Shown: positions 18,480 through 27,181, counted from the stretch's first letter. The stretch: DNA of 64,000 nucleotides from Tidjanibacter sp. (GCA_017466345.1 JAFTUI010000007.1:114112-178111), one strand, 5' to 3'. Notes: generated by a model from the sequence alone, not told the origin. Made by a program: numbers and translations.

Positions 18480-18898
18480 TAGTCTTCCTTTTTTTCGCAC
18501 CTTTTTCTTCGCACCTTTTTATAAAAAGTCGCCTTTTTCGCACCTTTTTGTAAAAAGGTGCTACCAAAAACTTTTAGTGTAGCCTTTGCGGTGGTGTGAC
18601 TGCCTTGCGGCAGGTCTGAAATGAGTAAACCACCAATCTCTTTCAAACAAGTTTGAGAGATGGTGTTTTCCTCATTTCTGCTCCTTCGGAGCATCACACA
18701 CCACCGAAAAATCTCCTTTCAAACTCCCCTATTACCCCTGTTATCCCTGTTACCCCTGCTACTCTTGCAAGAAAAACAAGAAAGACAAGAATTTTCAATT
18801 TTCAATTTTCGCAAATGCGAGTAAGCGAGGGCAGAGGCTGCTCGCAGACTATGCCGAGCGGGAGCATTTTAGACAAAACAAAGTTTTGTCAATTTCCA
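18480..18898 (-). repeat. family A element copy 2, leader of folE
   Basis: It spans the whole spacer from the stop codon of the DUF4296-type gene (18889) almost to the folE start. On the minus strand the order is the same as copy 1, which lies inverted 2 kb away: GACAAAAC hairpin, shared tail, 9-bp units (three against four in copy 1), four-way junction (18706-18589), TAAAAGTTTTTGG, then two successive U5/A5 hairpins with different arms (GCACC and GCGAC). The P4 loop differs from copy 1 (GCAA against GAA) but the stem is kept. Confidence 0.85.
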
Positions 18899-20082
18899 AT
18901 TCCCAGAACAACATCTATGGAATCGGCAACAGCGCGTTTGTCCATAGCCAGACTATCCAACAACTCTGCTCTCAGTGTTAGCGAGTCGCCAAGGAGCACC
19001 AACGAGTCCGCCTCAGCCACATTCCTCAGGTGGGCTACTTGTCGCAGGGAGTCGTTGCGGTACCATTTCTTGGCGGCGGCTGTGCGCAGTTTATCGCTCT
19101 TTTGGAGGAGTTTATCAACCTCTTCACGCAATTTCACACCCTCGCCCACGAGCGAGTCGGCGCACCCCCTAAGACTCTCTGCGTGAGCCATATCAACCGA
19201 GTCTATACGCAACCACACCGTATCGTGGGGCAGCATAGGAGGCACAGCGTCCAAATAGCCACGCACCCTTATGGAGTCGTTGAAGAGCAGCATTGGTCGG
19301 AAGTGCAACGTGGAGTCCATCTTAGCCAGCGCGACCTCCGAAGGTGGTAGGTATACTATGCGAACCGAGTCGAAGACAATATGTGGCTCGTCTTCGCGGC
19401 GCGTATAGTCGGCAAGCGTCAGGCGATACTCCACAGCCCCCGTTTTGGGTTTGATGGTTGTGGTATAGCGCAGCGAGTCATCGTGAGTGAGGTTATTGCG
19501 GTTGTAATATATGCGTGCACCCTCCTTGTCGTATACTTCGTGGGTGGATTGCAGGCGGGTGTTCTTATCGAGGGTGTCGATATAGTAGTGGTAGCTCACA
19601 ATATACTCGCCCCTATCGTGGATGGGCAACGATAGTTGCAGTTTGGTGGTGTCTTTCAGCCTATTAACAGCGATATGCTCCATCCAGAGCACCTCTTGGC
19701 TGCACTGTGCCTTAGCCAACGAATCCACATATCGCAGGTTGCGCAACTTCTGCTCGTAGCCCTCGGCAAGGCTTTCGAGCGAAGCGATAGATGCTTCTAT
19801 AACATCGCCGAGGCGTGCGCTCTTGCGTTTTTGGAAGTTGGCGAGGGTGTTGAAAAAGTCATTCTGGGTGTAGCCATAGCGCTCCAAGATGGGAGTGTAT
19901 ATGTCCAAGCTGTCGGTCTTCATCCTCTCGGCATTGGCGTAGGCATTCACAAGGAACATCTCGCGAGCGATACGCTCCAAGTCGCTGTCGGGAATGATAG
20001 TCTTGCGCGAACAACCCGCTCCACCGAGGCAAAGTGCCGCCAAAATCACCACAAGGAGTACTCTATTTATTGCGTGTTTCAT
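18889..20082 (-). CDS. DUF4296-type lipoprotein with long C-terminal domain
   Basis: A 397-residue envelope protein. The signal peptide ends in a lipobox (LCLGGAGC, Cys24). Residues about 30-130 follow the DUF4296 pattern (IPDSDLERIAREMFLVNAYAN, then YGYTQNDFFNTL). The rest is an unassigned soluble region with a long helical, probably coiled-coil stretch near 325-385. It overlaps the stop of the FtsX-type permease gene by 20 bases, so the two are likely co-translated and may act together at the envelope. The stop codon lies at the edge of the family A repeat. Confidence 0.75.
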   Translation of the reverse strand: MKHAINRVLLVVILAALCLGGAGCSRKTIIPDSDLERIAREMFLVNAYANAERMKTDSLDIYTPILERYGYTQNDFFNTLANFQKRKSARLGDVIEASIASLESLAEGYEQKLRNLRYVDSLAKAQCSQEVLWMEHIAVNRLKDTTKLQLSLPIHDRGEYIVSYHYYIDTLDKNTRLQSTHEVYDKEGARIYYNRNNLTHDDSLRYTTTIKPKTGAVEYRLTLADYTRREDEPHIVFDSVRIVYLPPSEVALAKMDSTLHFRPMLLFNDSIRVRGYLDAVPPMLPHDTVWLRIDSVDMAHAESLRGCADSLVGEGVKLREEVDKLLQKSDKLRTAAAKKWYRNDSLRQVAHLRNVAEADSLVLLGDSLTLRAELLDSLAMDKRAVADSIDVVLGIGN

Positions 20083-21313
20083 CTGGTTTCGAGTCCCTCG
20101 GTATCATCCGAGAGGTTGTAAAGTTTGTTATTATCCAAGTGACAGCCATCACCGCCACCACAATTCCCACAATATCCATAAGTGCGATGCTCACGGGGTA
20201 GTTCTCCACCACAAAGGTATTGCCCGGCATCTTAATAACTCCAAAGAGAATCTGCACTGCGCACACCACCACGCCCAGCACAACACCCCCCACGACACCC
20301 CTACCACCTATCATCAAGCCCGCAAGGGTAAAAATCCTCGCCACAAAGCCTCTGCGTGCGCCCACCGAGTAGAGGGTTGCTATATCGTTACGTTTCTCCG
20401 TTATGAGCATCACAAGCGAGCCCACAATAGTCGCAGCGGCGATAATTGTCACGAGAAGCAGTATGAAAAAAATGCTCCACTTCTCCAAGCGCGTAGCCTT
20501 ATAGACCGCCTCATCGAGTTCGTAGCGCGTCTTAACCTCAAACTCCTCGCCCACAACAGCCTGCATATCGCGCCTTACGCGCTCCAACTTCGCACCCTCA
20601 GAGGCAGCCACCGCCAAGCCCGAAGCCCTACCCTCTTGTCCGAGCAGTCGTTGTGCCCAATCGAGCGAGGTAAAGATGTGTTTCGAGAGTGTTGTTGCGC
20701 CCCCTTCGAGTGTTCCCGCGTGGCGAATCCTATCGCTTTTGATTGCCGACATAGGTAGCAGTGGCGAGATGTTCTCCTTGCGGAGCGTATGGATCGTAAG
20801 CGCATCGTGTAGTGTGGGATTTTTTGCCGCATAGCCATCTGCGAAGAGGTAGTCCACATCGCACCCCACAACCGCGCGGCGGTAGTCGCCAAGTGTGAGT
20901 CTCCACTCGCCATACCACATCACATCGCGCACATCCACAACCTCGGCATACCCCTCGTCTACCCCCCTGAGGGTTGCAAACGACTGTCTGCCCCTATACT
21001 CCGCCATAACGCTCTCCTCGATGTAGGCAGAGCTCTTCTCCACCCCCTCGACAGCCTCCACAGCCTCTCTTAGGGCATCCTCCAATGGGAAGGTCTTACC
21101 CCTGGCAGGCAGCACCACAAGGTCCGCCTCGGTGGTCGTATAGAGCCTTTGGAGCAGCCCATCGAAGCCATTATAGACCGACATCAATATCACCATCGCC
21201 GCCACAGCAACACCTATGGCAATGGAGCTCACCCTCGCCGTAGTGTTGATAACCGACAGCGACTTTGCCGAGTGCAGAAAGCGGCGAGCAATATGCAAAG
21301 CGAGGTGTTTCAT
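20063..21313 (-). CDS. FtsX/LolE-type ABC transporter permease
   Basis: A 416-residue inner-membrane protein with the FtsX-family layout: one membrane helix near residues 25-50 (IAIGVAVAAMVILMSVYNGF), a large periplasmic MacB-like domain (about 50-260), and three more helices near 270-410. The sequence resembles the LolC/LolE lipoprotein-release group, which takes lipoproteins from the inner membrane to LolA. No ATPase gene is adjacent. The window holds a second such permease at 32822-34066, so the two may form a LolC/LolE-like pair encoded apart. This is inference. Confidence 0.82.
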   Translation of the reverse strand: MKHLALHIARRFLHSAKSLSVINTTARVSSIAIGVAVAAMVILMSVYNGFDGLLQRLYTTTEADLVVLPARGKTFPLEDALREAVEAVEGVEKSSAYIEESVMAEYRGRQSFATLRGVDEGYAEVVDVRDVMWYGEWRLTLGDYRRAVVGCDVDYLFADGYAAKNPTLHDALTIHTLRKENISPLLPMSAIKSDRIRHAGTLEGGATTLSKHIFTSLDWAQRLLGQEGRASGLAVAASEGAKLERVRRDMQAVVGEEFEVKTRYELDEAVYKATRLEKWSIFFILLLVTIIAAATIVGSLVMLITEKRNDIATLYSVGARRGFVARIFTLAGLMIGGRGVVGGVVLGVVVCAVQILFGVIKMPGNTFVVENYPVSIALMDIVGIVVAVMAVTWIITNFTTSRMIPRDSKPDETRNK

Positions 21314-21358
21314 TGCGTGACCGACAGCGACAATTTACGAGGTCTGCCCTACAAGGTG

Positions 21359-21712
21359 TTATTTCTTCAAGAGGTTGTCAATGTTCTCGATATACTCCAA
21401 CGAGTCATCGAGGAAGAAGGTAATCTCGGGCACCACACGCAGCTGGTTGCGCATCCTCGCACCCAAAAGTTTGCGTATCCTCCAACTCTCAGCCTCAATC
21501 CTCGCCATAATCTCCTCGTGCTTGGCAAAGGGGAAGATGCTCAGGTAGATGCGAGCATACTCCAAGTCGGGACTAACCCTCACAGCCGTCACCGACACAA
21601 TAACACCCTTCACAATATCGGCACAATCACGCAAAAAAAGCTCGCTGATGTCCTTCTGTATCTGACGCGCCACCTTCTGCTGACGTGTCGACTCCCCAAA
21701 TGTATTCTCCAT
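21359..21712 (-). CDS. rbfA: 30S ribosome-binding factor A
   Basis: RbfA is a KH-fold factor that matures the 5' end of 16S rRNA and the 30S platform. The 117-residue protein has RQQKVARQIQKDISELFLRD at the N-terminus and the family core VSVTAVRVSPDLEYARIYLS. I chose the ATG at 21712; the frame stays open through the upstream repeat to 21871, but those residues are translated repeat. The leader is a family A element. It precedes the FtsX-type permease gene by 45 bases on the same strand. Confidence 0.93.
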   Translation of the reverse strand: MENTFGESTRQQKVARQIQKDISELFLRDCADIVKGVIVSVTAVRVSPDLEYARIYLSIFPFAKHEEIMARIEAESWRIRKLLGARMRNQLRVVPEITFFLDDSLEYIENIDNLLKK

Positions 21713-21721
21713 ATCTGTTTT

Positions 21722-21945
21722 TTGTTTTGTTTCTTCTTTCTCCGCTTTTTGTAAAAAGCGGAACCAAAAACTTTTAGTGTAGCCTTTGCGGTGAGGTGTG
21801 GCTATCTTTCGCAGATAGTCTGGCAGTCGAACTGCCAGCCCACCATCAAACGAGTTTGAGTGGGCTGACACTTCGCCCGCCTCTCTCCTTCGGAGAGCCT
21901 CGCACCTCCCCGAAAAAAGACGTCTCTCAAACCCCTACTCATATA
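21722..21945 (-). repeat. family A element copy 3, leader of rbfA
   Basis: Junction core 21912-21789 on the minus strand. Stem P1 is a GGGGAGGTG/CACCTCACC pairing, P2 is CTCTCC-GAA-GGAGAG, and P3 contains CAGCCCAC/GTGGGCTG capped by CAAAC/GTTTG. P4 is CTATCT/AGATAG. These arms differ from copies 1 and 2 but the layout is the same. The U5/A5 hairpin before the start uses CCGCTTTTT arms. Confidence 0.82.
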
Positions 21946-21947
21946 TG

Positions 21948-22022
21948 TCCCATATGCCTTATAAGCCCTATAAGCCTTAGGACTATTGACGTTAGACGTT
22001 AGACCTTAGACGTTAGACCAAA
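21948..22022 (-). repeat. family D module after the outer-membrane protein gene
   Basis: On the minus strand it starts 4 bases after the stop at 22026: three GGTCTAACGTCTAAGG-like units, then CAATAGTCCTAAGGC, then degenerate 9-bp TTATAGGGC-type units. It runs directly into family A copy 3. Confidence 0.75.
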
Positions 22023-22025
22023 ATC

Positions 22026-22865
22026 TCAATTTCGAATTACCATCTCCGAAGGCACCGCATCTGTTTGCACCACCCTCTTTGCTCTGCGTTTGGCGGGGCT
22101 AAACGACCAGCTCCCTGAGTGTTCCCAGCGGTAAGCCACGCCAAGGCTGAGGTTGATATTATCGAGGGGTGAGCGCAAAAACTGTGTGCCGAGGTAGATG
22201 GTCTTGCGCTTTACGATGTCGGAGTAGCCAAAATAGTATCTTCCCTCCAACATAACCTCCACATTGCCAAAGCACCAGCCGCCACCAAGTCCCACCACTA
22301 AGCCATAGCCCCAGCGGTTGTCCCTGACACTCTGCCACTCGTAGTCAAACTCTTCGCGGGTGCCCGTTGAGTAGTCGTTATCCTGACGTCCATCGGGTCC
22401 GTGGTCGATATAGAACTCTTTGGAGCCCCAATCGAGATTGTAGGAGAGTGTAGCGCCCACATTGAGGAAAATCCTCAATCGGTTGTTGAGCAGCAGTGCG
22501 TGTGGTTGCCACATCACGGGGACCATAATGGTATTCATCTCTCTACCATAGGTATAGCGTTTAGTATTCCTATCGAGTGCCGCATACTTGAAGCCACGTT
22601 GTAGCAGTTCCAACTCCACGCACACACCTCCCGTGTAGTCATCGGCAAGGTAGGAGTTCGACTTACCGCCGCCATAGTACACCCAATAGATACCTCCATT
22701 GAGTTTGCCCCACTCAGGGGGACTTGTCCAGTGTGGGTAGAGCCTCACATCGCCCTCGCCCCAGCCACCCTTCACGCCCAAGTATTGAAACTGTGCCGAA
22801 GAGGTGGTTGTCGCAAAGAGCAACAAGAGCATTGTGCTCAGCAATATCTTACCAATCCTTTTCAT
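22026..22865 (-). CDS. predicted outer-membrane beta-barrel protein
   Basis: A 279-residue protein. The start at 22865 (MKRIGKILLSTMLLLLFATTTSSAQ) gives a clear signal peptide cut after SSAQ. The mature part alternates aromatic and glycine residues (YLGVKGGWGEGDVRLYP, LSLGVAYRWEH), as in small 8-10 stranded barrels of the PorT/OmpW style. No specific family is recognised. It follows the Ig-like protein gene by 19 bases, so the two probably form a surface pair. A longer frame to 22937 would overlap the upstream gene and lose the signal peptide. Confidence 0.7.
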   Translation of the reverse strand: MKRIGKILLSTMLLLLFATTTSSAQFQYLGVKGGWGEGDVRLYPHWTSPPEWGKLNGGIYWVYYGGGKSNSYLADDYTGGVCVELELLQRGFKYAALDRNTKRYTYGREMNTIMVPVMWQPHALLLNNRLRIFLNVGATLSYNLDWGSKEFYIDHGPDGRQDNDYSTGTREEFDYEWQSVRDNRWGYGLVVGLGGGWCFGNVEVMLEGRYYFGYSDIVKRKTIYLGTQFLRSPLDNINLSLGVAYRWEHSGSWSFSPAKRRAKRVVQTDAVPSEMVIRN

Positions 22866-22884
22866 CGTTGTCTTCAAAATTCCG

Positions 22885-25047
22885 TTAATATCGGTTGCGG
22901 GAGCCGCCCATACCGCCCATACCGTTGCTGCCACCAATGGAGTTCACTGCGCCCTTCATAGAGCCCATACCCGAAGAGAAGCCGCCCAAGCCGCCACCCT
23001 GCTGTTGTTGCTCTTGTTTGAGTTTCTCTTGGCGTTTCTTCTCCCTATCTTCGAGTATCTTTTTGAGCCTTACAGCCTCCGTCTTGCGGAGTTGTTCGTT
23101 GATTGTCTCGAAGGTTATAGGTTTGAAGATGGTGTTCATATCGGCAGTGATCTCCACCTCCCAATTGGCTTTTACCTCCATAACTTCCTCGCCCATCTCA
23201 TCCACATAGGGCTCGGTGCGCTCTGGCTGGCGGCGCTCGATGAGGTTACCCGTATCCCACATACCATTCCCATTGGGGTCTTCGAGCACACTAATCTTTA
23301 CCTTGCCGGGTTTGACGTAGTTGAAGAGGTGTTTGCCCGTTGTGGCGTTCTTAATCTCGGCAATAGTCTTACCCCTCTCATCATTGAGGTAGAGAACATA
23401 TTGCGACTGTGGGCTCTTGCCCACAACATTCACTATGACGGTGCCAAACTGCTCTGGGTCAAAGGTTGTATGGTCACTTCTGAGGGTATCGTTCGACTGC
23501 CCTGCCACATTGCGGAAAGCACCCGCAGGCACTGTGAGTTTATATTTACTCTTGGGTTCCCACGCCGCCCTCAGGTGCCAAATCTTCATATCCACACTAT
23601 CTTGGAAGAGTTCGTATGGCACCGTTGGGAGCTCGCTCACATCCTCGGCAATGCTCTCCACGCCCTTCTTCTGAGCCTCTTTCTTCTTCTCCTCGGCAAG
23701 TTTCTTCTCCTCCTCAGGCGAGAGCGCAGCACCCGCAAGGCGCAGGTCTATGGCTGTGGTATCAACAGCCACCAGAGGCATCTCGAACTTGAACGAGATG
23801 GTCTTCTCGGGGTTGAGCTCTCCCTTTGCCATATCGACCTTAAATGGGTTCTTGGGCACAGGGGGCACATACTCCACGCTATCTTTGAGTGCCTTCTCTT
23901 TTTTCTTCTCCTCCTCTTCGCGGGCCTTCTTCTCCTCCTTACTCTCGAAGTATTTCCAGAAGAGCGAGAGTTTTGCCGTATCGGGCACAAGGTTGTTTAT
24001 GGTGTCGTGTTTGAGGTAGATAACCCTACCTTTGAGAGTGTCGCCCAGACGCTCCGAAGGCACATTGAGCCAATAGTTGATGGTGTCCTTACCGCGCGTA
24101 ACATACTCCGTAACTATCTCCTCAGGGGCTATGCTATCTATCGAAAACTCCAACACCTCGGGGTTGGGGGCACCAAAGAAGAGTGTTACCTTATGTTGCA
24201 TCTCGCGCTTCGACTCTGCAAGGTTTTGACGCTTAAACCTCCCATCGGTAAACATCTTGAAGTAGAGTTGTGGCTCGGCAGTCAGGTAGTGGCGCGTAGT
24301 GTCGTACCAAGCCCTGAAATCGGGCTCCCTCAGAGGGTTGTGCACCGAGTCGAGGAAACCTACCATATCGGTCTCGGGGTCGTAGGTAAAATTGTTGTTC
24401 TTGTCGGCAATGGCGTAGATCTTATAGTCTATCGGTTTGAGGTTCTGAGCGATAAAAATACCGTTCGTGGCCGCCTTAGCCACCGCCGCAGGTTTATATT
24501 TGAGCAATATGGAGTCGTAGTCGGGGATGGAGTCCACCTCGGCAGGGTAGAAGAAGATGAGCGAAGAGCTCACACTATCGCCCTTGCTCGCACTTACCGT
24601 ATAGCCACTCATAACCATTGAGTCTATCTCGCTACCCGTGGAGAAAACATAGCGGAAGTCGCTCAGCCTATTACCCTCGTTGTTATCCACAATGGAGTTA
24701 CCAAAGTTGAGCGCATAGGTCTGGTTCTCTTCGAGCGTATCGAGGATTGTGATGCGGATGCCCTTGCCACTTGTGGTAATCGTGGGTGTTTTCTTCATCA
24801 TTGGCGATGTGAAGAACTCTTTTTGTTGGTCCTTAATCTGCACATACTCATCAAAACCAATGTAGATCTCCTTACCCGTGAAGTTGGTGGTAAAGAAACC
24901 CGGATTGGCACTCACAATAATTGGAGGCAGCGAATCCTTGGGTCCGCCCTGAGGCGATGTAATGTTCGCACAACGCCACAAAAGGCTGCTGCCAAACAAC
25001 CCCACCATCGCAACCTGCAACAATCTCTTAACCAACAATTTTTTCAT
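22885..25047 (-). CDS. Ig-like (Big_5/SbsA-type) surface lipoprotein
   Basis: A 720-residue protein starting MKKLLVKRLLQVAMVGLFGSSLLWRC. The Cys26 after this hydrophobic stretch suggests a lipoprotein anchor. The next block, CANITSPQGGPKDSLPPIIVSANP, is the standard opening of the Bacteroidota Ig-like domain family. Charged Glu/Lys-rich linkers near 370-390 and 440-460 separate domains. The C-terminus is a Gln/Gly/Met-rich low-complexity tail (about 680-720). The job is unknown; a structural or surface role is likely. The leader carries a composite family A element. Confidence 0.78.
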   Translation of the reverse strand: MKKLLVKRLLQVAMVGLFGSSLLWRCANITSPQGGPKDSLPPIIVSANPGFFTTNFTGKEIYIGFDEYVQIKDQQKEFFTSPMMKKTPTITTSGKGIRITILDTLEENQTYALNFGNSIVDNNEGNRLSDFRYVFSTGSEIDSMVMSGYTVSASKGDSVSSSLIFFYPAEVDSIPDYDSILLKYKPAAVAKAATNGIFIAQNLKPIDYKIYAIADKNNNFTYDPETDMVGFLDSVHNPLREPDFRAWYDTTRHYLTAEPQLYFKMFTDGRFKRQNLAESKREMQHKVTLFFGAPNPEVLEFSIDSIAPEEIVTEYVTRGKDTINYWLNVPSERLGDTLKGRVIYLKHDTINNLVPDTAKLSLFWKYFESKEEKKAREEEEKKKEKALKDSVEYVPPVPKNPFKVDMAKGELNPEKTISFKFEMPLVAVDTTAIDLRLAGAALSPEEEKKLAEEKKKEAQKKGVESIAEDVSELPTVPYELFQDSVDMKIWHLRAAWEPKSKYKLTVPAGAFRNVAGQSNDTLRSDHTTFDPEQFGTVIVNVVGKSPQSQYVLYLNDERGKTIAEIKNATTGKHLFNYVKPGKVKISVLEDPNGNGMWDTGNLIERRQPERTEPYVDEMGEEVMEVKANWEVEITADMNTIFKPITFETINEQLRKTEAVRLKKILEDREKKRQEKLKQEQQQQGGGLGGFSSGMGSMKGAVNSIGGSNGMGGMGGSRNRY

Positions 25048-25069
25048 TCTGTTTCTCTTCTTTTGCGAC

Positions 25070-25235
25070 TTTTTATAAAAAGTCGCCTTTTTTCGCACCT
25101 TTTTGTAAAAAGGTGCTACCAAAAACTTTTAGTGCACCAACCAATCGTGGTACTACCTACCGCTTTGCTTAGGAGTGGCTTCGGAGAGCCTCACACCTCC
25201 CCGAAAAAAAGACTCCTCTCAAACCTTCCTATTAT
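25070..25235 (-). repeat. family A element copy 4 (composite, junction incomplete)
   Basis: On the minus strand it begins with GGTTTGAGAGGAG and the P1/P2 left half (GGGGAGGTGTGAGGCTCTCC). It then switches to a different core (CCACTCCTAAGCAAAGCGG, TAGTACCACGATTGG) shared with 47835-47880 and 57060-57095, and ends with two U5/A5 hairpins (GCACC arms, then GCGAC arms). The switch looks like recombination between two module types. Confidence 0.7.
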
Positions 25236-25239
25236 TCCC

Positions 25240-25382
25240 CCTCTAAGTTAGAAGGAATAGTGGCTGTGGGTTTATCCCATATCTCTCAGTCCTCCCATAA
25301 CTCCCATACACCCTATAAGCCTTATAAGCCCTATATGCCCTATATGCCTTAGGACTATTGACGTTAGACGTTAGACCTAATC
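25240..25382 (-). repeat. family D and C modules between folK and the Ig-like gene
   Basis: On the minus strand GGTCTAACGTCTAACGTC (25380-25350 region) and CCTAAGGC come first. Then 9-bp units run through about 25300-25345, then a short family C fragment (CTAAGTTAG) near 25245. The order stop, B, D, C, A, start is complete in this spacer. Confidence 0.75.
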
Positions 25383-25520
25383 CCAGCGAGTGGGTTTTGT
25401 GGAGGGATTTTTGTGCCAAACAAGCGAGCAACTCCGCAGTTTGCTCAGCGCAAATGAGGAAGTTGCGATGCGCAGTTTGGTGCAAAAAGCACCCACAAGG
25501 CACGCTCGCCCACGAGATGT
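25383..25520 (-). repeat. family B 3' element copy 1, after folK
   Basis: It starts within a few bases of the folK stop. The core hairpin (25466-25428, minus strand) is GCAACT, bulged T, CC, TC, ATTTGC, loop GCTGA, GCAAAC, TGC, GG, AGTTGC. It is nearly identical to copy 5 after the dCMP deaminase gene (58855-59000). Confidence 0.85.
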
Positions 25521-25525
25521 GCTCG

Positions 25526-26011
25526 CTACTCCATCTCCTCGAAGAGCGTGTGTATAGTCTTGCGCAGCACGGGATGTATCTTCTCGGGCGCAATCTCATT
25601 CAGGGGGCGCAACACAAAGTCCCTATCCTGAATCAGGGGGTGGGGAATTTGGAGCCTCGGGGTGTCGATAATCTCGTCCTCGTAGAAGAGGATGTCGATG
25701 TCGATTTTGCGGGGGGCGAACCTCTCGCCCGTCTGCGCCTTGATGCGTGCCTCCTCTTCGCGGTCACGTCCGAGTTGTTTCTCGATATCCAAGACTTTGT
25801 CGAGCAACTCTTCGGGCGAGAAGTCGGTGTCGAGGATTATCGCCTGGTTGTAGAAGTTCTCCGAGGAGGTAAAGCCCCAAGCCTTACTCTCGTAGGAGTG
25901 CGAGCAGCGCAGGATGATGCCCAACTGCTTGTTAATCTCCTGCTGTGCGCGGCGGAGGGTATCCTTAACGTCACCCACATTGCCGCCCGTTATAATAATC
26001 GCTTTTGCCAT
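25526..26011 (-). CDS. folK: HPPK, 6-hydroxymethyl-7,8-dihydropterin pyrophosphokinase
   Basis: Transfers pyrophosphate from ATP to the pterin alcohol in folate synthesis. The 161-residue protein shows GNVGDVKDTLRRA near the N-terminus, the SKAWGFTSSENFYNQAI segment, and the diagnostic APRKIDIDILFYEDE with the two metal-binding aspartates, followed by IPHPLIQDRDFVLRPL. The length is normal. It lies 39 bases downstream of holB on the same strand, and a family B element follows its stop. Confidence 0.95.
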   Translation of the reverse strand: MAKAIIITGGNVGDVKDTLRRAQQEINKQLGIILRCSHSYESKAWGFTSSENFYNQAIILDTDFSPEELLDKVLDIEKQLGRDREEEARIKAQTGERFAPRKIDIDILFYEDEIIDTPRLQIPHPLIQDRDFVLRPLNEIAPEKIHPVLRKTIHTLFEEME

Positions 26012-26050
26012 ATCTTTTGTTGTTTTGTTTTAGGTTAATTTCTCGGTTTT

Positions 26051-27181
26051 CTATCCCCTGAGGGCTATTAGTTTGCTCACAGCCAGCGCAAAGTGCGTAA
26101 AGACCATTCGTGGGTTGCCATTCTGCCCGATGTCGCGCAGCGCACGCTCCATCTCTGCCACCAACTGCTCCACATTGTGGTTAGCCACATAGGGAGCAAA
26201 TTTCAGGCAAAAATCCCTCTCGGCACCCCACAGGTGGCTCACACTCTCCACACCTGCTGTAAGCATATAACTCTCGCGAATCATCCCCAGGGCGTACTCC
26301 AAGAAGTGCTTTTGGCTCTCCCTGCCTGCTGTGGCGAGTTGTTCTGCCCACTCGAAGAGTTCGAGGTGGCGATTGCTGTACGAAAGGCGCATAAGCCTCG
26401 TGAAGAGTTCGAAGTTGTCGGAGGCTGTCACACCCTCGCCCTGCAAGGCACGTTTGAGCGTTATGAGCGAGCCGTCTGCCACCCTCGCAGCCGCAGCCGC
26501 AGCCTCGGGCGAGGCTCCCAACTTGCGCACCGCATACTCTGCCAACTCTTCGGGCTCTATGCGACCAACGCTTATGCTCTGGGTGCGGGAGGTGATGGTC
26601 GTAAGGAGCGACTCGGGGTGCTCACTCACGAGCAGGAAGAGTGTTCCGTCCCAGGGCTCTTCGAGGATTTTTAGGAGCGAGTTTGCTGCCTCGCGCTTCA
26701 TACGCTCAGGGAGCCAGATGATGACGCTCTTACGCTCGCCCTCGAACGCCTTGAAGGAGAGTTTGCGAATAATCTCGTCTGCCTCCTTTTGGGGGATTAT
26801 GCCCTGCGCGTTTTGGGCATTTATGGCATCATACCAATCGTACTCGTCAAAAATGGCATCATTCTCAGCCACAATCTCTCTCCACTCTGCGATGAACGAG
26901 TCGCTTGTTGGTGTCTTGGAGGGGTTTACGATGGGAAAAACGAAGTGCACATCGGGGTGTGCAAGAGCCTCAATCTGCACACACGAGGGGCATTTGCCAC
27001 AAGGCTCGCCACCTTCGCGGTGGGAGCAATGGAGATACTGAACATAGGCGAGGGCTACCTGCAAAGTACCCCAACCACACTCGCCCTCAATGAGTTGTGC
27101 GTGGCTTACCCTGCCTGCATCAATGTTCTGACGCAAGCGTTCAACAAGGTCCCTATGTCCTACAATCTCGCCAAATTTCAT
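26051..27181 (-). CDS. holB: DNA polymerase III delta' subunit
   Basis: Clamp-loader stator subunit. The 376-residue protein aligns in pattern with HolB: VGHRDLVERLRQNIDAGRVSHAQLIEG, a degenerate P-loop (GECGWGTL, 33-40), a zinc module (Cys52, Cys61, Cys64, Cys67), and SLLKILEEPWDGTLFLLVSEHPESLLTTITSRTQ. The lack of a working Walker A site is normal for delta'. A possible -7 box, TATTTTTG, lies at 27221-27214. The partner dnaX is 10 kb away. Confidence 0.92.
   Translation of the reverse strand: MKFGEIVGHRDLVERLRQNIDAGRVSHAQLIEGECGWGTLQVALAYVQYLHCSHREGGEPCGKCPSCVQIEALAHPDVHFVFPIVNPSKTPTSDSFIAEWREIVAENDAIFDEYDWYDAINAQNAQGIIPQKEADEIIRKLSFKAFEGERKSVIIWLPERMKREAANSLLKILEEPWDGTLFLLVSEHPESLLTTITSRTQSISVGRIEPEELAEYAVRKLGASPEAAAAAARVADGSLITLKRALQGEGVTASDNFELFTRLMRLSYSNRHLELFEWAEQLATAGRESQKHFLEYALGMIRESYMLTAGVESVSHLWGAERDFCLKFAPYVANHNVEQLVAEMERALRDIGQNGNPRMVFTHFALAVSKLIALRG

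Noticed and set aside
21713-21871. In-frame N-terminal extension of rbfA through the upstream repeat
   Set aside because: The extra residues are translated family A repeat, are shared by unrelated genes (KSFWFRFLQK-like strings), and are absent from the RbfA family.
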